Positions 53,827 through 64,000 of a stretch of 64,000 nucleotides of DNA are shown one piece after another. The stretch's first letter is position 1. Each line of letters opens with the position of its first letter. Under the pieces are notes generated by a model that saw only the letters and a list, made by a program, of their open reading frames with translations, had not been told where the DNA came from and did no database searches. Made by a program: the position numbers and the translations under genes. The stretch is from Prorocentrum cordatum. Taxonomy: Eukaryota > Sar > Dinophyceae > Prorocentrales > Prorocentraceae. The stretch lies in NCBI GenBank assembly GCA_963575745.1, contig CAUYUJ010015305.1, positions 728,991 to 792,990 of the forward strand, given 5' to 3'.

Positions 53827-54524
53827 AACCCGCTGCCAACAATAATTCCACGGAACCACCGGGCGCTCAAAGCCGCCCCGCTCTCCCCGACCGAGAAGTG
53901 AAGAAAGAACCTGCAGCGGCCATTGGACAGGTGTCCAAGACGAGGAGGAAAAGGAACTGAAACAGCAGGCACATTTATCAGATGAGGAGGAAGGGGACAA
54001 GCACCATGAGACGAGAAAGAGTATAGCGGAGGAAGAGGATAAGGAGGATGAGCAGCATCACCGGCAGGATGAGGAGGAGCACAAAGCAAATGGTGAGGAG
54101 ACTCCACCGCCTACATACGGTATTTCTGACAATTGTTTGAGGATGCGGTCACTAGGCAGCGCATTCTTGGAGTCAATGGGCGACACCGATGTTGGCGCTG
54201 AAAACCCGGTGCTATCCTGCTGGAAGGTTTCCACCCAATAGTGCAGCCGGAAGTCCTTTCATAAGCCTTAATCCCAAAGCAGGCTCAGAGCCTGTGGCTG
54301 AATCAGGACACCAGACCGCACCGCTCGGCGAGAGCGCAACACCAGGAATGCCAGAGGTCTCAGCGCCGAGAGTCGCTAACGCCCAGTGTGGCTCCAGGAG
54401 AGCTCCAAACTCGTAGAGGGCATCTGAAAACAAGAGGGCGCCACAAACTAAACTTTTGACGATCCGCGCGGATTTCTTTGAAGGGGCCCCAGGACACACA
54501 AATAAATACACACAAATTAAAAGA
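53827..54524. other. No gene recognised
   Basis: Moderate-GC unique sequence. No domain in any frame. Confidence 0.4.
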
Positions 54525-54602
54525 TTTCCCCATATTTTCCCACATGTTCTGGAATTCTGTCTTCCCCCCCACTTCCCATATTTTCCCATATGTTCTGGGG
54601 AA
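54525..54602 (+). repeat. Direct repeat of 24 bp at 48 bp spacing
   Basis: CCCATATTTTCCCA(C/T)ATG followed by TTCTGG occurs at about 54529 and 54577. Confidence 0.8.
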
Positions 54603-54644
54603 TCGAGGATTCATTGTGTCTGTGTGTTTTTTTCCCTCCTGATT

Positions 54645-54745
54645 CTTGGATCTGCGCTGGGCCCCCCGCCCCTGGCGCGCGGGGCGCGAGGTGGGCGGCG
54701 CCGGAGGCGCCGCCCGAGGAGGCCCCGCGCGGAGCGCGGAGCGCC
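54645..54745 (+). repeat. Dispersed repeat family H, partial copy
   Basis: CTGCGCTGGGCCCCCCGCCC, CGCGCGGGGCGCGAGG and GGAGGCGCCGCC match the first half of 33560-33665. Confidence 0.5.
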
Positions 54746-55799
54746 AACAGTTTGTGTGTATGGCGCTGTTTCTTGTTCGACATCCTTCGCCTGGTTGTGC
54801 GAGATGCAGGATGTTGGCGCAAGAGCCTCTGGCTCTACTATTAATGCGGGATGACTATTAAATTAGTTTCCTGCTATTTCTGTTCAATTTCTGACTGGAG
54901 GAGAACGTGAAAAGAAATAGGTTTCCAGCCCGCGGACGGTTTTTCCTAATCGTCATCCCGGGCGCCGCCGCGTGAACACGACCCCCGGTCATTTATTAAT
55001 CGTCATCCTCCATTAAAGTCGGGTGTGTCCACCTACAGGCGGATCTTGGACGACAATCAAGACATACTCGAAACATGCGCACCAATAGCCGACAGCATGG
55101 TCAAAACATCGTGGCCAGAGTATTTTGTTATATTATGTCATCTTCTTCCTGTACTATCGGAGGGTCGCCACTCTCTGCCTTCTGGGAGGCCCTGTGACGT
55201 GCTGCGGCGGCTGCGCGCAGGAGGAAGGACCGGGCGGAGGGGAGGGCAGGGCGGAGGAAGGGAGGGAGGGGTTGAGGGTGAGGCTGAGCAGAAGCGACGC
55301 AGAGGACGCACGGACACGTGGCCCGATTGTACAGTGATTGTTGCGATCTGTAGAAAAATCGGATTGTCAAAGTCCAAGGTCTCCATTGTGATGTGTAGAA
55401 TAGCGTGCGTGGGGAGGTGGTGGCAGGGTGCTTCAGTCCCTCACCACAATGTGTCTCCGACTGTAGATCTAACGTTTCCCCAAAGATGTACAAACATGGT
55501 CGCCCTGCCGGTCTGTCCAGGGAACGGGGGGGGGCGGTACGCACGCCGTACGTACAGCAATGTGTTAGGGGAGTAGACAATCAAATGAATACACAGATTT
55601 GGAATTCACACTTCTGGGCGAGAGGGTAATGATTTGGGCTGACTGGAGATCCCTGCCGCCGGGCTCTCGCGACTCAAGGCGAGGTGGGTAGCTGTAGCAT
55701 TGCTTGCGCAGCTTCCGCTGGCGCCGCTCATCTTTCCTCCACCCACATCTGCCGCCCACATCTTCCTCGTCCCTCCCGTTTGTACTCTGCTCAAAACTT
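54746..55799. other. No gene recognised
   Basis: About 1 kb of lower GC than most of the window. 55025-55050 resembles 38970-38995. No coding domain. Confidence 0.4.
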
Positions 55800-55855
55800 C
55801 TCTCCTCCTCCTCCTCCTCATCCTCCTCCTCCTCCTCCTCCTCCTGATCCTCCTA
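55800..55855. repeat. CTC trinucleotide tract
   Basis: CTCCTCCTC units about 110 bp upstream of the plus-strand LINE endonuclease. Confidence 0.9.
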
Positions 55856-55964
55856 GCCCCTTTCTATCGAGACCTCCATTCCCAGGGGCAGATTCTTTTT
55901 CTTCATCGTACATAGTGAAGGGGCCTCACATGCCCCAGTTGCGGCCGCTCATCTGAGGGCGGCG

Positions 55965-58900
55965 ATGGCGCAGCAGCAACTCCGACTATTGGGGTGGAAC
56001 CCTCAGTCTTGTACGGGCGATAGGCTCGAGGAGGTGGTGGTGGAGACTTCGAATTTCGACCTGATGTTGTTACCTGGAACTCAGTCGGTGGATCGGAGGC
56101 AGCAATTATCGGGGAGTGTTGTTTTACGGCGACATGTCCAGGGACGTCTAGTATTAGAGGCCCCCTTCGGCCCATCGGCTCCTCTGAGTAACTCGAGCGC
56201 TGGGTGTGCAGTCGTCCTGGGGAAGGGCTTCCAGGAGCAACATGTTATTCAGACGTGGGCTTCCCCAGCGGAGGCCAAAGGACGGTGTCTTGGAGTTCGG
56301 GTTAAACGGGGGCGGAGTGCTATATGTGTGGAATTAGTCTTTACGTTCCGCCGAAGCCATCCCGTCTCCAGCACCGCCCGTATGATCTTCGCACTGTTCG
56401 TGTTCTTATTGAGTGGTTGAGCGACTTGCTCTCTGCGCTGCCGCACAGGACTACGCCTGCGATGTTCTGTGACGCGGAATATGGGATTGGCCTGCCGGTG
56501 GGAGGAGGAGGGATCGAGACGGTCGTCGTGCAGGTCCCGTCGCCAGAGCGTGTTCGAAAGGGAGCAGGTGAGCAGCTTCGCGAACTTTTAGCATCTCACG
56601 AGATGATGGTTACAAACGCTAGGGGGAGCTCGTTTATTCCAACTTTATATGGTCAGGATGGTGGCAAGTCTCGTATCGATGATTTGTTCATACCTTGTAG
56701 GATGGAAGATTCTACAGCACACTTACACGTTCTTAGACGTCTTGGTGCTCGACTTCAGGCGTTCAAAGGCCCGAGCCCACGAGATCACTTACCAATTGAA
56801 TGTACGTTGTGGTATTCGCAACATTCGATCGGACCGACAGGTGCTCAGACTCGCCTACGCCGGGATCGAGATGATATGATGGCAGCCTTACAACGCGGAC
56901 AACATAAGGCGGGCTTTCTCACATCTGTTCACGACCAGCTTGACAAGCGTGGCGCGTATCATTTTTGAAAGATCATGGTTTCCCTGAGGAGATGATGGAA
57001 CTTCTGGAAGATTGTATTACAACAGCAGGACAAGCTCACCTCAGTATGGCGACGCTCGGCGGCGACACCCGACGAAAGGCTGAGTGCAGAGAGAGACGAC
57101 GATTACTTCACCTGCGAACAGATCTACGCGAAGGCAGGATGGAAGCTTCCCTTGAGGGGGCTACTCACATTGATGCTGAACTTAGGCGCATCTCTCAAGA
57201 GCAGCGACTACTACGACGCAAAGCCTCTCGTGCTCTTCAACCTCAGCTGGTGGCGGAAGCGACGGCTTTGTGGAATCCCCAGAAGCAGGCAGAAGCTATG
57301 AGGTTGGCACGGCGGGCTGCGCGCACACGCACAGGACCAAAGAACATAGATGCGCGTCTTGTTCGGACGGCACCACCTACCTCAGAGGCATGGTTGAACG
57401 TGTGGCCGCTGGGGAGCTCACAAGGTGGGATGGCGATGCACCCCCAGAACTGGTTTGAATGGCGCGACCAACGGAACGGCCAGCAGTATCTGTGGGAATC
57501 TACGGAGCAGAATATTGACCTTTGCATGGATGATGCGGATCGAGTTGTTCGGTGGATGCGACCGCAACCTAACGACGCGCAGTTCCAGACTCAACGGCAC
57601 CGTTGGAGTTCTGGCTGATGCTATTCTTACCGAAGAAAGCTCGCAAACAGCGACGCAGCCAGGGCATAGGAGCTGACATGAGTGTGCCAGCACTTTCGGG
57701 TTTCAGATTTCTGGGAAAGGTGGGTTTGGCGAAGACCAGGATGCACAACATCAGCCCGCTCTACTGGCATCGGACCGAAGGCGCAGGCCTACGCAAATCT
57801 AATATGACTGGTCCTTGTGGTCGCAGAGTGTTTCATGTGATGGCAACTTCTGGTAAGGCATACTACTCGACGTTGCTGACTCCGCCCCCGACAATCCAAG
57901 ACCACGGCTACTATCGACATCGTCGTCGCGAGGATGCTGTCATGGGAGGGTTGATTGTATCATGGCGTCTAAGGTCACAAGGTAGCACACATGCCATGAT
58001 GCTCAAACATGCATCAAACGCTTGCGGCAGCTCTGTGGGGTCAGTTAGACGAGACCGTACTTCTTCACCCCCGTGAATGTTATCATGTTCTTTGCCAACA
58101 ACAATGCAATAATGCAGTCATGTGTTTGGAAAGCGCTGGAAGGCCCCCTCACATTTCGACCTACACAGGGGAACACGATGGGGGATCCTTTCGCTGTCCG
58201 AGCGTTTGTGGGTACGTTCGCACGTCCAATGTTGTCCTGGAGGCATGGTGAGTCCAAAACTGATGTGCAATCTAGGCGACTGCGAGCATCGTGGCAGGGA
58301 CTCCAAGCCGACCTGAGCACGTAGAAAGTTGCGGATGATATCAATAGTTTGTGCTGGCTGACCCGCAGATGTCGCTGAAGGGTTTCACGACTAAGATCGC
58401 AGAGGTTGATGCTAGATTGGATTCTGTTCTTGCGAATTTTGGCTACGGCCAGACCTGCACCAAGCAAGAGTACCGTACGTGTGTCGCTGCACGCGGCTAT
58501 CAGTGTCGGCAGTTGCTCCGACAAGACCCCACTCTACTCCAGAGCTCCATCAAGAAACAATCGAGATATCTTGGGCCTTACCTACAGTTAGGCGTTTCGG
58601 CTAGGTCTGAGAGTTCCAGGTGTTCGGCGGCTCGTTCTGGTTTCGTTTCACTGGGCAGGGCGTGGAATATTGGGATCCCGAAAAGGTGGAAACGTAGTCT
58701 CTTCATCGGGTTCGTTCAGAATGATCTCTTGAGTGGACTCGAGAGTTTCGTGGTCACGGAGACGGACACTACTATTCGGCTGTCTGGCACGCCTTGGGCG
58801 TATAGCTATGTTAGGCAAAGCTACCTCGTGGGACGGACCGCATGTACAAACATTATCCAACAAACAGGTGCTCACTCATTGGAAGCTGGATCCTTCCTCG

Positions 58901-59600
58901 CTGGAGCGTTTGGAGTGCGCATCCTGAGGGAACACTCAGATGTTATGCGCACTGGGTGGATCTTCTTCAATTGAATTCATGCGACCTCAGCTTGGAACGG
59001 GCGACTGGCCTCCTTGTTTATTCTTCGCCGTGGACAAAACAAGTTGCCTCAGATCTTGATCGCGTCTCCAGGATTCTTCCATACGAGGGAGTGCGAGATG
59101 TTGCCAACGACCTGCGTCTACTTAACGACTTAGAGGCCTCGTAGCCGAGTTTTCCCGGTGAGTATCCCCCCTCCGGGCTGTGTTCCCCCAGAGGTACCTC
59201 GTGAGGATCCCGAAGAACACGCAGAAGTGGATTTACCCTCTGTGTACCCAATGGATCTCAATGGGGAGCCCTGTCAGAGTGCCTTCGATACCCCTGAAAA
59301 GATCCTTGAACATCTACGGCATTGCCGTAATCTACGCTATCTAGCCCATGTACTTACGCCTAACAACGTGTGCACACACTGCTTACAGACATTTGCAACG
59401 CAAGTTACTGCAGCACGACATGTATTACGTTCTCTACAGAAAGACAACTGTTTCACATGTGGATCCCGCACACTGTGACCACTGCTTACCCCATCGTCTT
59501 ATGAATGCCCATGCTGTAACTTCGTTGGAGTGGACACGTTATCCCTCTGTCGCCATCTCCGAAGCCATCTGCCCGTCCTGATTGTGCCTTTCGTGTCGAC
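55965..59600 (+). pseudogene. Decayed LINE: endonuclease, reverse transcriptase, zinc-finger tail
   Basis: Plus strand. Endonuclease: ATG at 55965, LLGWNPQSCTGDRLEEVVVE...LMLLPGTQ, then after a frameshift near 56330 ...SRIDDLFIPC and PRDHLPI (end-of-domain Asp-His) before 56968. A linker rich in Arg follows (56965-57618). RT: LSGFRFLGKVGLAKTRMHNI and CGRRVFHVMATSGKAYYSTL (57700-57900), QGNTMGDPF (58166-58192) and the VADD box at 58328-58339 just after an in-frame TAG (58322). Thumb: RLDSVLANFGYGQ...SRYLGPYLQLGVSARSE (58405-58620). The tail has C-x-F...L-x2-H-x3-C and CTHCLQTFATQVTAARH Cys/His blocks (59265-59440). At least five frame changes: dead. Local GC is lower than the flanks, consistent with a foreign insertion. 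Confidence 0.88.
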
Positions 59601-59638
59601 TCCTCGTACTGTAACTACTGGTGTACACGGCTTTCATC

Positions 59639-60520
59639 ATGGAAGCAGAGGCTCTGCAGAAACCTGCTTGGTACAAAGGTGCCAACTCCTTAGGAGCAGA
59701 TGGCGCCCCGCCCGACAAGAAGAAGAAGGCCGCATCGGGCAGCCAGGGAGGTCGCATTCCGTTCGACAACGAGATCCTCGTAATCTGCAAGCTGATCTTG
59801 GTCAACAGTCGAGAGCTAGCAGACCTCGGAGCCGTGGTGCTGTTGCGGTACGAGATGGACGCAAGCCAGGGCATGATCGCGGCCGCGATCGCGGCAGGAG
59901 CAGACTACAACGAGACGAGCAAAGAGATGAAGAAGCGCACCGACGCTGGAGAGACGGTGAACCACAAGTCACGCGCTGCACCTCACATTCATCAAATCTT
60001 CATGGCAGTGTGGGAGTACGGCGCAACCAAGGCGGTGGCGGAGGAAGGGGATCCAGCACTACGCGAGAGGGCGGAGAAGCTCAAGAAGGACATGCGCGGG
60101 TTCTGGGACGAGAGGCGTTCGCAGGTGGATTTGCCAAATATTGCCCGCGCCGTCCAGTACTTTCGCGTACGGGTGCATCGCAAAGTGGAGGTTGAGAAAG
60201 ACAAAGCTACATTCCTGTTCAAAATGGACCTTCACCACTCGCTGGCTTCAGTGATCGGCCCGATGACCGAGAAGCTGGTGGCGGTGGAGGGGGGGCTCCT
60301 TCCTTTCAGGGGCGGTGCCGAGGGGGCCGCTGGAGAGAGAGATCTCGAAGTTTTTGGATCGGAAGGACCTGGTCACTCAATCATCCCTTCCGTTTTCCTT
60401 CACTCCCTCCATCCGGCGTCTCGATCTATGTTCGAGACGCGGGCCCCCGACCTCTTGACCACTCCCCCGGGACTGGTTTTTCATCCCGAGTCGCTTTTTG
60501 ATGGTCCCGAGGCCCAGTGA
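59639..60520 (+). CDS. Unknown 293-residue protein, possibly retroelement ORF1
   Basis: Uninterrupted frame from ATG 59639 to TGA 60518-60520, starting about 40 nt after the last recognisable LINE tail. Residues 1-40 are polar with a KKKK cluster. Residues 45-75 are hydrophobic/helical (ILVICKLILVNSRELADLGA). 75-200 are helical and charged, with HKSRAAPHIHQIFMAVWEY and LRERAEKLKKDMRGFWDERR. No known domain is recognised. From about residue 223 the text turns Gly/Pro-rich and overlaps dispersed repeat G (60465-60535), so the natural C-terminus is probably lost and the present end is chimeric. Position next to a LINE suggests an accessory or ORF1 protein of that or an adjacent element. Independent cellular origin is equally possible. 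Confidence 0.45.
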   Translation: MEAEALQKPAWYKGANSLGADGAPPDKKKKAASGSQGGRIPFDNEILVICKLILVNSRELADLGAVVLLRYEMDASQGMIAAAIAAGADYNETSKEMKKRTDAGETVNHKSRAAPHIHQIFMAVWEYGATKAVAEEGDPALRERAEKLKKDMRGFWDERRSQVDLPNIARAVQYFRVRVHRKVEVEKDKATFLFKMDLHHSLASVIGPMTEKLVAVEGGLLPFRGGAEGAAGERDLEVFGSEGPGHSIIPSVFLHSLHPASRSMFETRAPDLLTTPPGLVFHPESLFDGPEAQ

Positions 60521-60535
60521 GGGCTCCGAGAGGAC
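60465..60535 (+). repeat. Dispersed repeat family G, copy
   Basis: GGTTTTTCATCCCGAGTCGC, GATGGTCCCGAGGCCC, AGTGAGGGCTCC: same order as 3190-3260, and inverted at 8710-8775. Confidence 0.55.
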
Positions 60536-60769
60536 GAAAACCTTGGAAATCATCCGTCGCGATCTGTTCGAAGCCAATGCCCCCTGGAGAGCAGAAACAG
60601 AGCCGCCACCGCACCGCCGGGCACGGAGTGGGCGTGTCCTCGGGCCCTCTGCCGAATCCACTCAGCACTCCTGAGACATCTTCAGAGGGCCCGGGAGCCC
60701 GATCGCGCCAGATCTTCGTGGGCTGCTCGCGCGCTCCCTGGGGCCTGTCGCGTCTTCTCGCGCGACTTC
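60536..60769. other. No gene recognised
   Basis: Spacer before the repeat block. No domain. Confidence 0.35.
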
Positions 60770-61560
60770 TCTGGGCCCAAGAGGGGCCAAGACGGGCCCA
60801 AGAGGGACCCGAGAGGCCCCCAAGACGGTCCAAGGGGGGCCCCGAGTCGTCGAACGGTCGCACCAAGACGCCAGAGATGGTCCCAAGACGGCCCGAGAGG
60901 CCTCCACGGCGGCCCAAGAGAGCCCCAAGAGCCTTCCCAAGAGGGCCCCGAGAGACCAAGATGATTGACTCTCCATTCGTTGTTCAACTTTTTGGGGGTC
61001 CTCGACTTTTCGACCTCCCGATGCTCCAAGACGGCCCCTAGGACTGCCCCAAGACGGCCCAAGAACACGGCCCAAGAGGATTCCGAGACGGCCCCAGAGG
61101 CGCCCAGGACCGCCCCAAGAGGCCGCCAGGAGGCCCCAAGAGGCCCCAAGAGACCTCCAAGGGGCCTCGAAAACGCCACAAGAAGCCTTCGTACGGCCCC
61201 CGAAAAGCTCCAGAATAGCCCCCAGGAAGCCCCCGAGAGACCTCCCGCGACATCCCAGTGAACATCCTCGAGGCCTATGACCCACAACCCGTGCACGGTG
61301 GAAAGGATGGGCCAAAGGCCCATTCTATTCCCCGCCCCCTGTTGGCTTGCCTCAGGGGTGCCTGGTGTGCTGAACGCCTCCTTGGTTGGATATTTGAAGA
61401 TGGTCCCAAGATACCTTCAAGATCGCCAACATGGCCCCAAGGCCCAAGAGGCCTCCAAGATGGCCCCAGAACGGCCCAATAGAGCCCCACGACGGCCCAA
61501 GGGGGCCCCCGAGGGGCCCCAGATTCTCCCAAGAGAGCACCAAGAGGGCGGCCCCCAGAG
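60770..61560. repeat. AGGCCCC/CCAAGA degenerate repeat block 5
   Basis: CCCAAGAGGGGCCAAGACGG, GCCCAAGAACACGGCCCAAG and CCAGGAGGCCCC units, the longest of the five blocks, with unique interruptions at about 60955-61020 and 61260-61410. Confidence 0.8.
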
Positions 61561-61819
61561 GCTCCAAATATACCTCCTCATCCTCCTGATCTTCCCCGCC
61601 ATCCTCCCCCAAATGGTCCCCGAAGGGTTTCCGTAACGGGTGGGGGAACGCGTGGCCAGATAGCTTGGCAGAGCTCTCGCCTCAACGTTCGGCCACGTGG
61701 GCGATTCCAAAAGGCAGGGGGCGGCGGTGATTCGCCGTACTCTGGATGGGGCAATCATCGCCCCCCCTTGGATCCGCTGGGAGGGTTGGGCTCGTGGTGT
61801 CAGAACGGGCGGGGGGTGG
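61561..61819. other. No gene recognised
   Basis: Unique sequence. No domain. Confidence 0.35.
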
Positions 61820-62110
61820 GGGTAGGAGGAGGAGGAGGAGGAGGAGGCGGAGGAGGAGGAGGGTGAGAAGGAGGAGAGGGGGAGAGGGAGGAGGAGGAGA
61901 ACGAGGAGGAGGAGGACGAGCAGGAGGAGGAGGAGGAGGAGGAAGAGGAGGCGGGGGGGGATGGGCAAACTCCGTCAGAAGGTTTGTCGTCCGACGGAGC
62001 TTGCCCATCCCCCCCCTCCGTCTCCTCCTCCTCCTCCTCCGTCTCCTCCTCCTCCTCCTCCGTCTCCTCCTCCTCCTCCTCCTCCTCCTCCTCGTCCTCC
62101 AACCCCCCCT
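61820..62110. repeat. Long hairpin: GGA tract, 24-nt inverted repeat, TCC tract
   Basis: Purine GGA tract (61825-61952), then arm 61953-61976, a 16-nt loop (61977-61992), the reverse-complement arm 61993-62016 with a single mismatch, then TCC tract (62017-62110). The two tracts can extend the pairing. The unique arms include ATGGGCAA-CTCCGTC. Confidence 0.9.
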
Positions 62111-62384
62111 CCACCCGTTTCGAAAGCATGTGCCCCCCCCCCCGCGGATCCAATGGGGGAGCACAATTGCCCCAGCCAGAACAGGCGTCTTCGATACGAG
62201 AAGCTACTCGTTCCGAGCAAGCCGTCTCCGCCGCGCCCGTGCTGGTGGCGCTGCCGCTGCTGCTGCGCGAGCTCTGCCCCGGCGTCATGTGGAAGCTGTG
62301 CTGCGGCGCGGCCGCGTCGCGGTCGGCGATGACCTTCTGCATCTCCAGCCGGGGCACCTGGATCGGGGGCGCGCAAGCATGGAT
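62111..62384. other. No gene recognised
   Basis: Short unique GC-rich sequence with a run of C near 62136. Frames on both strands lack domains. Confidence 0.35.
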
Positions 62385-62455
62385 GAGGAGGAGGAGTAGG
62401 AGGAGGAGGAGGCAGTGGAGGAGGAGGGAGGAGGAAGGAGGGAGAGACGAATGAA
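62385..62455. repeat. GGA trinucleotide tract
   Basis: GAGGAGGAGTAGGAGG units. Confidence 0.9.
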
Positions 62456-62919
62456 GGCCCACAAGGAGACACTGCGGTTACAGCCTCAATAGAGGCGCAA
62501 CTCCGCTTCCGCGTCGGCGGCGCGCATCAGCGCGGAGGCGCTCGTGCACGAAGGGGCCGCGGGCACGAGCCGTGGCCGACCTCCAGCCCCCTTTCGGCAG
62601 GCTGGCACCCAGTCGCGCCAGGGGAGACACCGCCACCCGGGGACGGGCTTTGGGGGAAACCCGCCGAAGGAAGCGACAGCCCACCCCACCCACAGGAAAC
62701 GGAGCGTTGCCCAGGCGATCACGGCCCGGCGAAGGGGAAGAGCCCCAAGGGTTGGGCGCTGCCAGAGGTGGCCCTGGCCCAAAAGTAGAGGAGCAGCAAC
62801 AGCCAAAAGCATCAGCAAAAAAACTGTCGGAGGTCCGCGCGGAATCCTCGGGGGCGACGATGAGTGCGAATAGCCCAGGGGAGAACAACACATGCACTCA
62901 GGGGCGGCGACGGTCTATT
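62456..62919. other. No gene recognised; inverted end of family H near 62833
   Basis: GGAGGTCCGCGCGGAATCC (62830-62848) is the reverse complement of the closing block of family H. No coding domain. Confidence 0.4.
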
Positions 62920-63115
62920 CGGGGGCGCGCCAGCATGGATCAGCGGTCCATGGATTTGGCGCGCGGTCGCCAAATCCATGGATCTGGGGGGGGGCCCTCC
63001 CCAGAATGCCGCTGGTGCCGCCTCGCTCGGCGGCGGAAATAAACGATGTCCCATGGAAACGGGGCCTGTCGCTAATCCACGCCCCCTTGATCCATGTTTG
63101 CGATCGCCTGACTGG
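62920..63115 (+). mobile_element. Fold-back (MITE-like) element, copy 2
   Basis: Near-identical to 3448-3645. The palindrome has 15 bp arms at 62947-62961 and 62968-62982. It ends GATCCATGTTTGCGATCGCC, as in copy 1. Only a G-run insertion and scattered substitutions distinguish the two. Confidence 0.6.
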
Positions 63116-63168
63116 AGGGCCGCAGTCTCTGCGGGAGTGCCCGAGCGGCCTCTGTCTATTGTATTTTT

Positions 63169-63169
<1 letters not shown>

Positions 63170-63203
<34 letters not shown>

Positions 63204-63256
63204 TTTGTGCTGTTCTCTCTCTCTCTCTGTCTCTCTCTCTCTCTCTCGTCTTGGTC
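63170..63256. repeat. CT dinucleotide tract
   Basis: Two TCTCTCTC runs separated by CCCTCTTTGTGCTGT. Confidence 0.97.
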
Positions 63257-63339
63257 TGAAGATTGGTAGCCTTCGTCTTCTTAGTGGTATTACTGGCCTC
63301 CACTGATCTTTCTTGTTCATGTAAACGTTATACCTCTCT

Positions 63340-63520
63340 CTCTATCGCCCCTCCCTCTCTCCCTCCCTCTTTCCCTCTAACCCGTCTCTCTCTTTCTCTC
63401 ACTCCCTACCGAACTCCGTCTCGCTCCTCCCCCTCCCCTCCTCTCCCTCCTCCTCTCCCTCCCTCCTCATCTCACTCTTCCTCCTCCTCCTCCTCCTCCT
63501 CCTCCTCCTCCCCTTATAAA
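63340..63520. repeat. CTC/CCCTCT pyrimidine tract
   Basis: CTCCCTCC passing into CTCCTCCTC. Confidence 0.9.
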
Positions 63521-63559
63521 TATCACATCCCTATCGCACCCACGTAAAAATCGGCAGGA

Positions 63560-64000
63560 CGGGGCTCTCGCCTCAGCGCCGGGCACGTTCGTCTCACAAG
63601 CCCGCAGCAATGCTGCTGCGAGGATGGAGGGCGGCTCCTTTGCCAGATGGGGTACTCCAGCTTTCGTAATAAAAAGGGAGGGGGTCTCAACCCTCCCATA
63701 CGAGAAGTCTTAGACCCCCCCGGACCATCCATGAAAGGGCGGCCCTTTGCCCAGACCCCCCCGAACCCTCCAAGACAGCTCAAATCAGGCTCCCCCCCAA
63801 ATGTGACCCCCCCTACTTTATTATGGAATCTGGAGTACTCGCAGTAGCGCCACGCACGCTCATCTCAAAAAGGTTGCGGCAGCTGCAACAAGATGCGGAC
63901 GGGGGGGGGTCAGAATGAGGCGCTCGCCGCCGCGCCGCGCCTCCTCGTCTCACGGGCGTGCAACACGTACAAGAGAGAGTGGGTTGCGGCTCCTTTGCAA
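63560..64000 (+). repeat. Repeat family F, cluster 3
   Basis: Three units (about 63560-63655, 63840-63930, 63930-64000) carry CTCTCGCC-CGC-GCACG-TCGTCT, GCAGC-GCTGC and GGAGGGCGGCTCCTTTGC. A unique insert (63656-63840) carries AGGGAGGGGG and CCCCCCC runs. The last unit is cut by the window end. Confidence 0.7.

Overview
The window looks like nuclear DNA of a dinoflagellate, probably a core, GC-rich species. The evidence is internal. Short relics of the dinoflagellate spliced leader (DinoSL, core CCATTTTGGCTCAAG) sit at the 5' ends of sense units. The one intact long gene is intronless. Retroelement fragments of several kinds are in advanced decay. Most of the remaining bases are microsatellites, minisatellites, tandem duplications and dispersed repeats. 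There are no operons or bacterial gene spacing, and I see no rRNA, tRNA, CRISPR array or organelle gene. Most long open frames here are artefacts of stop-free repeats.

Layout. 0-14 kb: repeats (an 83-92 bp tandem array, CTC and GGA tracts, an AT-rich island, a fold-back element), a decayed LINE ORF1 with a RanBP2-type zinc finger on the minus strand (6.4-7.7 kb) and a possible reverse-transcriptase (RT) scrap near 11.9 kb. 14.9-18.2 kb: a decayed minus-strand LINE (endonuclease then RT) ending in an A-rich tail. 19.3-22.05 kb: a tandem array of about 930 bp units, each opening, on the minus strand, with a DinoSL relic. 23-32.6 kb: AGGCCCC-type repeats, a 1.0-1.2 kb segmental duplication in two copies, and between them a minus-strand relic of an ankyrin/multi-pass membrane protein gene with a 420 bp internal duplication. 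32.9-33.4 kb: a tandem array of exactly 103 bp period.

33.88-35.93 kb holds the only clearly intact gene, on the minus strand: a 683-residue protein with about six membrane helices followed by a protein kinase domain. A full-length DinoSL relic directly followed by a 15-nt truncated relic lies 60 nt upstream of its ATG. This is the signature expected for a trans-spliced mRNA that returned to the genome by reverse transcription. 36.7-38.1 kb: a higher-order minisatellite. 40.2-44.6 kb: a second minus-strand LINE with an almost intact ORF1. 44.6-55.9 kb: dispersed repeats, trinucleotide tracts and a 206 bp MITE-like element at 53.6 kb with 45-46 bp inverted ends and a TGA target duplication. 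55.97-59.6 kb: a decayed plus-strand LINE, followed by an open reading frame of unknown function (59.64-60.52 kb). 60.7-64 kb: AGGCCCC repeats, a long purine/pyrimidine hairpin, a second copy of the fold-back element and a tandem repeat family shared with 4.3-5.3 kb.

Taken together, the window records two recycling routes: LINE retrotransposition, and re-insertion of spliced-leader-bearing mRNAs. Subsequent tandem duplication and microsatellite growth account for most of the remaining sequence. No multi-gene pathway is encoded.
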